Source of the DNA: an uncultured Hyphomonadaceae bacterium
GTDB taxonomy: Bacteria > Pseudomonadota > Alphaproteobacteria > Caulobacterales > Maricaulaceae
Reading direction: 5' to 3'
Assembly (NCBI GenBank): GCA_913058335.1
Contig: CAJXPX010000007.1
Location: 107,971-171,970, forward strand
Length of the DNA stretch: 64,000 nucleotides
Shown here piece after piece: positions 37,704-45,274 of the stretch. Each line of letters starts with the position of its first letter. The stretch's first letter is position 1. The position numbers and the translations under genes were made by a program. Under the pieces are notes generated by a model. It made no database searches and was not told the DNA's origin. It saw nothing but the letters and a program-made list of their open reading frames with translations.

Positions 37704-39335
37704 TCAACGACTGTTTTGCGGCTCTGATTTGGACATATTATCTGAAGAAACCTGGTCATCGGATTCGTACTCCGGCGTCTCAGACGCCCCATAAAACTGG
37801 CGCTCCAGCTTAACAATTCCTCTCTCAACACTTTTTGACATTGAGTCGGTAGCCTTCTGCATAGGGGCTGGAACAGTTTTATCCACAATCCGGGCCAAAC
37901 CATCATTTTTGACCGATTCAAAATTTGCCCGCGCATCATAAGGGCTATCCAGTTCGAGGCGAATGCCCTTAGAATCAAAAACTCCGATCGTCGATAAAAG
38001 CTGAAAAGTCGACGCATTCAGACTTCGCTCCGCCTCCAAAAGCGTAAGCTTGGCATTTAGAAGCTCCTGTTCAGCGTCCAGCACGTCCAATTGAGTACGG
38101 CTGCCCACTTCCAGCTCCAACGACACGCCCTCAAAAGCGATCTCTGCGGCTTCGACTTGCTTCTGGCCTGAAATTAGAGTGGCTCGCGCCGCGTCGCGTT
38201 GCGCCCATATTTGGCGGATGGCCTCCTCCACCGCCATTTCGCGGTCCCGGCTCTCAAAGCCCAGACGCGTTTTCGCATGTTCGGCCTGCCTTACGCGGGA
38301 ACTATTTAGCCCACCGGAAAATATCGGAATGCTAATCTGGGCGGTAATCTCTGCCGATTCAGATTGTTCAAATCCGAAAATCTGTCCGCGCTGCGCCGCT
38401 ACGTTTCCGTTTAGCGAAATTTTGGGGCGACCGGCTGCTTTGGCCACGCCAATTGCAGCCTCTCCGGCCTCCTCGTTGAAATAAGAGGCAATCAGTTGCG
38501 GGTTATTCTGACGCGCTAAGTCAATCGCCTCTCCCACTGTTTGCGGCGTCACAAATTGCGGGACCGGCTGTAAATCCACCGGAATGCGCCCCACAACACG
38601 TTGATAGCTGGCGCGGGCGCTTTGCAGTGTTGCCTCGGCTTGGGCCAAACCGGCCTCAGCCGCCGCCAAGCGCGCGCCAGATTGGGCAATATCTGTTTTT
38701 GTGCCCACCCCGACATCGAACCGTTCATTTGCCGCGTCAAGCTGCCGGGACAAAACCCTCACATTATTTCGGCGAATTCGGCCTGCTTCTTCCGCTTGTT
38801 GCACATCCAAATAGGCATTGGCGCCGGCGAGGAAAAGTTGATTCTCTGTCGCTCTCAGGCTTTCCCTCTGCGCAAGGATTCCGGCTTTCGCTTGCGCCTT
38901 CAAAGCTTTGATCCGTCCTCCCTGATAAAGAGGCTGCACGACTTCGATTTGCGCCGCGCCCGGCGCATAATAAAAGAGATTATCCGGCGCTAACCCCGTC
39001 GGCATTTCATCAGGAATATCGCCTTGGCCGAAACTCTGCCCGCTCCCAATGCCGGAGCCCTCCAGTACCGACCGGCTATATTGACCACTGGCAGTGACAG
39101 AAAACCTCCCTTGCGCGCGGGCCTGAATATAGCTTTCATCAACCTCTCGCAATTGGGTACGCGCCGCTAAAAGTTGCGGGTTTTTATTATAAACAGCGAC
39201 TAAGGCCTCTGAAAGAGTTTCAGCCGAAACAGAAGACGCCGCCAACAATCCGCTTAGAACCATAACCGTTAAGGCGTGGCTAAAGATGTAAGACTTGCGC
39301 GTCATAAAACCTTGTAGCTGATATGAGGAGGCCAC
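37704..39335 (-). CDS. tolC: TolC-family outer-membrane efflux/secretion protein
   Basis: TolC-type channels link inner-membrane exporters to the outside. The 543-residue protein has a signal peptide (about 12-38, ending VSAE) and two OEP repeats with long helices, such as the paired segments around ALVAVYNKNPQLLAARTQLREV and AIDLARQNNPQLIASYFNEEAG. The C-terminal 110 residues are a non-conserved tail. Gene order pcm-tolC-popZ-valS is common in alphaproteobacteria. The partner pump is not in this window. Confidence 0.93.
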   Translation of the reverse strand: MASSYQLQGFMTRKSYIFSHALTVMVLSGLLAASSVSAETLSEALVAVYNKNPQLLAARTQLREVDESYIQARAQGRFSVTASGQYSRSVLEGSGIGSGQSFGQGDIPDEMPTGLAPDNLFYYAPGAAQIEVVQPLYQGGRIKALKAQAKAGILAQRESLRATENQLFLAGANAYLDVQQAEEAGRIRRNNVRVLSRQLDAANERFDVGVGTKTDIAQSGARLAAAEAGLAQAEATLQSARASYQRVVGRIPVDLQPVPQFVTPQTVGEAIDLARQNNPQLIASYFNEEAGEAAIGVAKAAGRPKISLNGNVAAQRGQIFGFEQSESAEITAQISIPIFSGGLNSSRVRQAEHAKTRLGFESRDREMAVEEAIRQIWAQRDAARATLISGQKQVEAAEIAFEGVSLELEVGSRTQLDVLDAEQELLNAKLTLLEAERSLNASTFQLLSTIGVFDSKGIRLELDSPYDARANFESVKNDGLARIVDKTVPAPMQKATDSMSKSVERGIVKLERQFYGASETPEYESDDQVSSDNMSKSEPQNSR

Positions 39336-39394
39336 TCTCCTGAGTGCAGTTACAACCTTTGGATCATTTCACAGGTTGACCCGAGAAATAACAT

Positions 39395-40048
39395 CTAAAA
39401 AACGAAAGCGGCTTCGCGTTCAAACCCGGGAAGAATAGGCGCTGAAGCGTCAAACACTACGCGTTCTCCCACAAAGTCCCCGGATTTCGTATAAACGGTA
39501 CCTCGTCCCATTGGGCCGTTTTGAACAATACAAACTAAACGGCCTTTATCAGCCAATTGTGAAAGCCAGCTCTTGGGGACGTCCGTTACTGCTCCGTTTA
39601 CAAAAATAACATTGAAAGGCCCGTGCTCGGACGCGCCCGCTTTCAATTCCCCTTTTACCACAGCAGCGTTGCTAATATCAGTTTCGTTCAATAAATCAGT
39701 AGCCTTATCAACTGCCTCTTCCGACGTTTCTAACCCGACGACCGTATCCGCCAGCTTGGCCATTATCGCTGTTGAGTAACCACGCGCGCAGGCAATATCG
39801 AGCACAATATCCGAAGACCGAATTTCGGCGGCATCGACAAGTTTTGCAAAATCGCGCGGGCGAAGCATGATGCGGCTCTCATCCATCTTGATATGCGAGT
39901 CCCCATAGGCAAGTGCGGATTTAGCTTTGGGAACGAATCGTTCGCGCGGGGTTGTCCGGAAAGCCTTTAATATAGCCGGTTCCGTTACATCACTGGTCCG
40001 GATTTGGCTTTCTACCATATGGTCACGCGCTTTGGCGAAGTCGAACAT
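39395..40048 (-). CDS. pcm: Protein-L-isoaspartate O-methyltransferase family protein
   Basis: Pcm methylates isoaspartyl residues with SAM to start repair of aged proteins. The 217-residue protein shows MVESQIRTSDV at the N-terminus, VLDIACARGYSTAIMAKLA as SAM motif I (Cys-Ala in place of the usual Gly-Ser/Thr-Gly) and FNVIFVNGAVTDVP. The altered motif I and the short length are typical of the divergent alphaproteobacterial group next to tolC, whose activity is less certain than that of E. coli Pcm. Confidence 0.85.
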   Translation of the reverse strand: MFDFAKARDHMVESQIRTSDVTEPAILKAFRTTPRERFVPKAKSALAYGDSHIKMDESRIMLRPRDFAKLVDAAEIRSSDIVLDIACARGYSTAIMAKLADTVVGLETSEEAVDKATDLLNETDISNAAVVKGELKAGASEHGPFNVIFVNGAVTDVPKSWLSQLADKGRLVCIVQNGPMGRGTVYTKSGDFVGERVVFDASAPILPGFEREAAFVF

Positions 40049-40255
40049 GAAATTTCCTCATCTATTTCGCGGCGTAGAGTCTCACGACCCACCCTCACTT
40101 ACAAGGCGTCTTTACGCGGCTACGCTATAGCCTGCCAGTCCAAAGCCTTGCAATGGCAGAATTTGTATATCTCACATTCAATCCCCAATATGCAGAGCGC
40201 GATAAATCAGACTTGCGAAGGGTCAAAGCTGTCGCTAAGAGGACGGCCCTGCGAT

Positions 40256-40329
40256 GGTACCATGGCGGAGTGGTGACGCACCGGATTGCAAATCCGTGTA
40301 CCCCGGTTCGATTCCGGGTGGTACCTCCA
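40256..40329 (+). tRNA. tRNA-Cys (GCA)
   Basis: The 74-base gene folds into a full cloverleaf: acceptor GGTACCA/TGGTACC, D stem GCG/CGC, anticodon loop TTGCAAA with anticodon GCA, T stem CCCGG/CCGGG with loop TTCGATT, discriminator T and encoded CCA. The first anticodon-stem pair (C27-U43, bases 40281 and 40297) is mismatched, where many tRNA-Cys genes have G-U. Confidence 0.97.
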
Positions 40330-40436
40330 GCAGGCTTTTCTTGAAAATCAGGTTTTCAGCACTTTGTCCCCACCACGGACAAACGGCTGAAAGCTGTGTA
40401 AAAAGTAACCTGAGCTAACGACACAGCCTTAATTTT

Positions 40437-40451
40437 GTTCTATTTTTGTTC
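40437..40451. promoter_or_regulatory. LexA box at the radical SAM gene
   Basis: GTTC-TATTTTT-GTTC is an exact match to the alphaproteobacterial SOS box GTTC-N7-GTTC. It ends one base before the ATG at 40453, so LexA binding would cover the translation start region. SOS control of the two-gene operon that follows is inferred. Confidence 0.8.
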
Positions 40452-40452
40452 C

Positions 40453-41703
40453 ATGGCAAAAAGAACCCTTATTGATAAGCTCGCAATTCTGGCTGATGCT
40501 GCGAAATATGATGCCTCTTGCGCCTCCTCCGGCACGAACACACGCTCCTCTTTGGGCAGTTCCGGAATTGGGTCAACCGAAGGCATGGGGATATGCCACG
40601 CTTATGCGCCAGACGGTCGATGTATCTCCTTGCTCAAAGTGTTGCTGACAAATTTTTGCATTTTTGAATGCCGCTATTGTATCAACCGCTCCAGTTCCAA
40701 TGTGGAACGTGCTCGGTTTACGCCGTCTGAACTCATCACATTGACATTGGATTTTTATAAAAGAAACTATATCGAAGGTCTTTTTCTATCTTCCGGTATA
40801 ATTCAATCGCCAGATTATACCATGGAACAATTGGTAGAGGTGGCGCGCGCGCTTCGCGAAGATCACAGTTTCCGCGGTTACATTCACCTCAAAACAATTG
40901 CAGAGGCGGACCCGCTCCTGATTGAACAAGCCGGCCTTTATGCGGATCGTCTCTCTGTCAATATTGAACTCCCCACCGAAACCTCCCTGAGCAGTTTCGC
41001 ACCTGAAAAAAGTGGTCAGACGATTCGTAAGGCAATGGCTGACGTGAGGTTGAGAATAGATGCTCAAAAAGGCGAAGACGCCTCTAAAAGTCATCGAAAG
41101 TCTAACAACGCTCCTAAATTTGCGCCAGCAGGACAATCTACTCAAATGATTATTGGCGCCGATAAATCGACTGACGCCGATATCATCGAGACATCCGAAC
41201 GTCTCTATTCGGGATACAAAATGCGGCGGGTATATTACTCAGCCTATAGTCCTATACCCGATGCCTCAAGCGACCTCCCGCCTATCTCCCCGCCTCTCAT
41301 TCGTGAACACCGTTTATATCAAGCGGATTGGCTTTTTCGATTTTATGGATTTCGCACAGATGAAATTCTGTCATCTTCTATAAATGGGATGCTGGATCTG
41401 GAGATCGACCCCAAACTTTCCTGGGCGTTAAAACACCGGGAATGGTTTCCAATCGACATTAATCACGCGTCTAAATCCCAATTGATGCGTGTTCCTGGAT
41501 TTGGAAGCCGTACTGTAGAAAAACTTCTCAAGGCGCGGAGATTAACTCGCTTAAATTTGCAGGATTTGATCAAGCTCGCCCCGTCCGTCAAAAAGGTTCT
41601 CCCTTTTATTGAAACGTCTGATTGGTCGCCCGGCCATCTTACGGATAGTGAGCATTTGCGAGCGCGTTATGCACCGCCCCCAGAGCAACTTACACTGATA
41701 TGA
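40453..41703 (+). CDS. Putative DNA modification/repair radical SAM protein
   Basis: The 416-residue protein has the radical SAM cluster CIFECRYC (CX3CX2C) after LLKVLLTNF, and a C-terminal helix-hairpin-helix (about 340-385; NHASKSQLMRVPGFGSRTVEKLL) that suggests DNA binding. It matches the family known to be encoded beside UdgX (TIGR03916 by recall). The ATG at 40453 is chosen; an upstream TTG lies inside the LexA box. The stop overlaps the next start as ATGA, so the two proteins are translationally coupled. The substrate is unknown; the context points to DNA damage. Confidence 0.9.
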   Translation: MAKRTLIDKLAILADAAKYDASCASSGTNTRSSLGSSGIGSTEGMGICHAYAPDGRCISLLKVLLTNFCIFECRYCINRSSSNVERARFTPSELITLTLDFYKRNYIEGLFLSSGIIQSPDYTMEQLVEVARALREDHSFRGYIHLKTIAEADPLLIEQAGLYADRLSVNIELPTETSLSSFAPEKSGQTIRKAMADVRLRIDAQKGEDASKSHRKSNNAPKFAPAGQSTQMIIGADKSTDADIIETSERLYSGYKMRRVYYSAYSPIPDASSDLPPISPPLIREHRLYQADWLFRFYGFRTDEILSSSINGMLDLEIDPKLSWALKHREWFPIDINHASKSQLMRVPGFGSRTVEKLLKARRLTRLNLQDLIKLAPSVKKVLPFIETSDWSPGHLTDSEHLRARYAPPPEQLTLI

Positions 41704-43154
41704 TAAGTGTCACATTACGCAGTGAGACGGACTATTCCGAATGGCGGGCAGCGGCCCGGCGGTTATTGCAACACGGCGTACCGCCTGAACAAACCGATTG
41801 GCGCGGCCCACGCGAAATGACATCCTTTCTGGATGATTTGCAGAAACCTTGGGGAAGTTTAAGTGACACGAACACAAATACGGTCGTCCCCCGGGCCTTT
41901 CCTGAGCTGGCTGAAAGAGTTCTGTGTCATACCGATCCGGAGCGGTTCGCCAAGTTATACCGAATTCTATTCCGCCTCCAATCAGACCCTCTTTTTTTGA
42001 ATGACAGCCCCCATGACGACATTCTTTGGCTTCACGAATGCGACCACGCCATTCGGCGCGACAGACATAAAATGCACGCCTTTGTCAGGTTTAAAAAAGT
42101 AGGGGAAGGACGGTTTAAGCGCGAGCAGTTTGCCGCGTGGTTTGAGCCGACACATTATATCACCCGATTAACAGCTCCGTTTTTCACGCGACGTTTTCCA
42201 AATATGGACTGGGTTATCATCACGCCACATTGTTCGGCGCGTTGGAACGGGCAGATCTTGACTTTTGATGCAGGGGGCAAAAAAAGCGATGTCCCGACAG
42301 ATGACGCCTTAGAAGAACACTGGAAAACTTATTTCCAATCAATCTTTAATCCAGCGCGATTGAAAGTGGGCGCCATGTTGTCCGAAATGCCAAAGAAATA
42401 CTGGAAAAATATGCCGGAAACGGCTCTCATTCCCGATTTGGTCGCCTCCGCCAAAGTCCGGCAAAACACAATGGAAACACATGGCGTCACGGCGCCAAAT
42501 CCATTGGCGTCCCGACTTAGGTCCAATCAATACCCACCCCCCCAAATTCCCGACACATTCGAAGATTTATCGGAGATTTCCGACGTGCTGACCCTTTGTA
42601 AAAACTGCGATCTTTATAAATCCGCTTCACAACCTGTCATGGGCGAAGGGCCGGATATGTCGCGACTCTTAATTGTGGGCGAGCAACCGGGAGATAAAGA
42701 GGACATAGTGGGTCGTCCTTTCGTCGGGCCTGCGGGTCAACTTTTAAATGACTGTCTGAAGCAAGCGGGACTCATTCGGTCCGAAATTTACCTGACTAAT
42801 GCGGTTAAACATTTTAAATTTGTCCCAAAAAGGACAGCCCGCATCCACAGCACACCCGGATCGGTGGAAATCAAAGCGTGCAATATGTGGCTTCAAAAGG
42901 AAATCGCCCTTGTCAAACCAGAAGTCATTATAGCACTCGGCGCAACTGCAGCTCAGGCGATTTTAGGTAAAGCGGTGACGTTGGAGAAGATTCGCGGATG
43001 CCCTTTGCCAACAAAGTATGGGCCGACAATTTTTGTGACCTATCACCCGTCTTATATGCTCAGACTTCCAAATACCAATCAGGCCATGGAGATCCAAAAG
43101 ACGTTTATAGAAGATCTATGCCAAGCTGCCCTCTATCAAAAGCCTGAGAAATAA
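41700..43154 (+). CDS. udgX: DUF4130-UdgX fusion: uracil-DNA-binding glycosylase-like protein
   Basis: The 484-residue protein fuses an N-terminal DUF4130 domain (about 1-245) to a family 4-like uracil-DNA glycosylase domain (about 290-475). The second part has VGEQPGDKEDIVGRPFVGPAGQLL (motif with the 4Fe-4S cysteine region before it at CKNCDLY), NAVKHFKF and HPSYMLR. A KRTARIH stretch corresponds to the KRRIH loop of mycobacterial UdgX, whose His forms a covalent bond to uracil-derived abasic DNA. UdgX seals uracil sites as a suicide complex; this is inferred here from the conserved RIH. The DUF4130 role is unknown. Confidence 0.88.
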   Translation: MISVTLRSETDYSEWRAAARRLLQHGVPPEQTDWRGPREMTSFLDDLQKPWGSLSDTNTNTVVPRAFPELAERVLCHTDPERFAKLYRILFRLQSDPLFLNDSPHDDILWLHECDHAIRRDRHKMHAFVRFKKVGEGRFKREQFAAWFEPTHYITRLTAPFFTRRFPNMDWVIITPHCSARWNGQILTFDAGGKKSDVPTDDALEEHWKTYFQSIFNPARLKVGAMLSEMPKKYWKNMPETALIPDLVASAKVRQNTMETHGVTAPNPLASRLRSNQYPPPQIPDTFEDLSEISDVLTLCKNCDLYKSASQPVMGEGPDMSRLLIVGEQPGDKEDIVGRPFVGPAGQLLNDCLKQAGLIRSEIYLTNAVKHFKFVPKRTARIHSTPGSVEIKACNMWLQKEIALVKPEVIIALGATAAQAILGKAVTLEKIRGCPLPTKYGPTIFVTYHPSYMLRLPNTNQAMEIQKTFIEDLCQAALYQKPEK

Positions 43155-43203
43155 AAATGCGTTTTCGCTTTACTCTTATGTTACATTTGGGCAACTTTTC
43201 AGG

Positions 43204-43797
43204 ATGAGCATTACCCCGATACTTATTGCCCTTTTGGCAGGATACTTCCTTGGCGCAATTCCCTTTGGACTGCTTTTAGCCAAGGCTAGCGGACAAGGCG
43301 ATATTCGCAAGATTGGATCGGGAAATATTGGCGCAACTAATGTGCTTCGCACTGGACGCAAGGATATTGCCGCACTCACACTTTTATTAGACGCAGCTAA
43401 AGCCGGCGTGACAGGGCTCGTCATCGCGCATTTTTTAGGACAGCCTTATGGCTATATAGCCTCGGCCGCAGCACTTATCGGGCATTGCTATCCAATTTGG
43501 CTGGGCTTTAAAGGCGGAAAAGGCGTTGCCACCTTTTTTGGCGGTTTGTTCGCTCTGGTTTGGCCCGTCGGTATATTTGCGGCTGTTGTGTGGTTGGCGA
43601 CCGCTTTCATTACGCGACTCTCTTCGCTCGGCGCCCTTCTGGCCTGTGTCTTTTCATCTGTTTTAGCTTGGTTGATTTCGCCTGTTGCAGCCGCTTGTAT
43701 GGTAACATTTATGGCAGTTATCATCCTGATACGTCATCGTGAAAACATCACGAGGCTTTTGAAAGGTCAGGAAAGCAAAATCGGTCAAAAGGGCTAA
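43204..43797 (+). CDS. plsY: Glycerol-3-phosphate acyltransferase PlsY
   Basis: PlsY moves an acyl group from acyl-phosphate to glycerol-3-phosphate, the first step of phospholipid synthesis. The 197-residue membrane protein has about five helices and the motifs GAIPFGLLLAK, GSGNIGATNVLR and GFKGGKGVATFFG. Its stop codon overlaps the dprA start, an order (plsY-dprA-topA) seen in many alphaproteobacteria. Confidence 0.96.
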   Translation: MSITPILIALLAGYFLGAIPFGLLLAKASGQGDIRKIGSGNIGATNVLRTGRKDIAALTLLLDAAKAGVTGLVIAHFLGQPYGYIASAAALIGHCYPIWLGFKGGKGVATFFGGLFALVWPVGIFAAVVWLATAFITRLSSLGALLACVFSSVLAWLISPVAAACMVTFMAVIILIRHRENITRLLKGQESKIGQKG

Positions 43798-44909
43798 TGC
43801 AGCTCCGCGAGTTAAGTTTTACGGAGCGCCGTGACTGGTTACGCCTGACCCGAACTCAAACGGTAGGGCCCGTTGCTTTTCGGGATTTACTGAAAAGGTT
43901 CGGGACTGCCGCTAAAGCGCTCGACGCCCTTCCTGACCTTATCCGAAAAAAAGATATTTGCCCTCCGACCTTACAACAGGTCGAAGAGGAAATGGAGGCA
44001 AGCGACAAACTCGGCATAAGGCTGATTGCCGCTTGTGAGACTGATTATCCAACCGCTCTCCGTGCCATTGACCCGCCGCCGCCTCTGATTAGTGTCTGGG
44101 GCGACGCGTCATTACTCTCCAAGCCTTGCCTTGCGATAATCGGATCGCGAAATGCATCTGCCAATGGGCAGCGTTTTGCCTCGCAAATTGCTAGAGAACT
44201 GGCCGAGGAAGGATACGTCATTGTCTCGGGGCTGGCCCGGGGCATGGATGCCTGCGCGCATCGGGCATCTCTAGCGACGGGCACAATCGGCGTTTTGGGC
44301 GGCGGTGTAGATCATATTTATCCGCGCCAGAACGAAGATCTGCATTTGGCTATGCGCGAAAAGGGGTTATTAGTCAGTGAAAGTCCTTTAGGCTACCGCG
44401 CGACGGCTCGTGACTTTCCACGCAGAAATCGTATCATTTCAGGGCTAAGTCAAGGCGTTGTGGTGATAGAAGCAGCAGAGCGTTCCGGCACGCTCATCAC
44501 GGCGCGATATGCCGCCGAACAAGGACGAGAAGTCATGGCAGCTCCCGGCTCCCCGCTCGATCCGCGCACGAAAGGGTGCAACCGCCTTATTCGCCAAGGC
44601 GCGGCCTTGATCGAAAACACCCAAGATATTCTGGACTGTCTAGCCGCCCTGCCCAAAACCCAATTTTTTGAAAGCGACGAAGGCTATAAAGATCCGCCCG
44701 TTTTGTGGCGCGTGGCGCAAAAAGAAATTGAAGCCGCCAAAAGCAACATCTTGAACGTCCTGTCGCCAAGCCCTGCCCCTCGTGACACAATTATCCGAGC
44801 GAGCGGTTTGCCAACCCCCATTGTGAATGCGGCGCTACTCGAATTGGAGTTGAACGCGGAGATTGCCGTTGAGGCTGATGGGCGCATCTCTGTCCTTTAT
44901 TTAAACTAA
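43797..44909 (+). CDS. dprA: DNA processing protein DprA
   Basis: DprA loads RecA on incoming single-stranded DNA during natural transformation. The 370-residue protein has a helical N-terminal domain, a Rossmann-like core with IIGSRNASANGQRFA, VSGLARGMDACAHRASL, TIGVLGGGVDHIYP and PRRNRIISGLS, and a C-terminal winged helix (about 310-370). All core motifs are intact. It overlaps plsY by one base and converges on a 59-residue gene. Confidence 0.96.
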   Translation: MQLRELSFTERRDWLRLTRTQTVGPVAFRDLLKRFGTAAKALDALPDLIRKKDICPPTLQQVEEEMEASDKLGIRLIAACETDYPTALRAIDPPPPLISVWGDASLLSKPCLAIIGSRNASANGQRFASQIARELAEEGYVIVSGLARGMDACAHRASLATGTIGVLGGGVDHIYPRQNEDLHLAMREKGLLVSESPLGYRATARDFPRRNRIISGLSQGVVVIEAAERSGTLITARYAAEQGREVMAAPGSPLDPRTKGCNRLIRQGAALIENTQDILDCLAALPKTQFFESDEGYKDPPVLWRVAQKEIEAAKSNILNVLSPSPAPRDTIIRASGLPTPIVNAALLELELNAEIAVEADGRISVLYLN

Positions 44910-45085
44910 CGCAGCGCGTTGATACAGGTTAGCGTTTCCTCCAGTGACCTTTTAACCTCACCAAACCGGCCTAGTTCGGCCAATTCATGTAATTGCTGGG
45001 TCATATCATGCAGATAATCGAGCAATTTTATCTGTTCCGACGAAAGAGGAAAATCCACAGGCTGTGACGGGAGAGAGGTCTGCAT
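44906..45085 (-). CDS. Small hypothetical protein (59 residues)
   Basis: A 59-residue frame starts at 45085 and has a good ribosome site, AAAGGA, six bases before the ATG. The product is mostly helical and acidic: LSSEQIKLLDYLHDMTQQL and ELGRFGEVKRSLEETL look like two amphipathic helices. It ends by overlapping the dprA stop by four bases, tail to tail. I recognise no family. The clean ribosome site and the exact four-base overlap, repeated elsewhere in this genome, argue that it is real. Confidence 0.6.
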   Translation of the reverse strand: MQTSLPSQPVDFPLSSEQIKLLDYLHDMTQQLHELAELGRFGEVKRSLEETLTCINALR

Positions 45086-45274
45086 TTCAAATCCTTTATC
45101 AAATAGGAGAGGATCGAATTGTAACTATAACGAGTAAAATATCAAGACAAAACTATAAAGTGTAGTTTAGCCATATCACATCTGTTCGAGTTGACATTAT
45201 ACATCTTGCAGACCAAATGAGCGCCGCTATTGCCCGCCTAAATCAGGGCAATATGACAGAAGGTAAGACATAAA

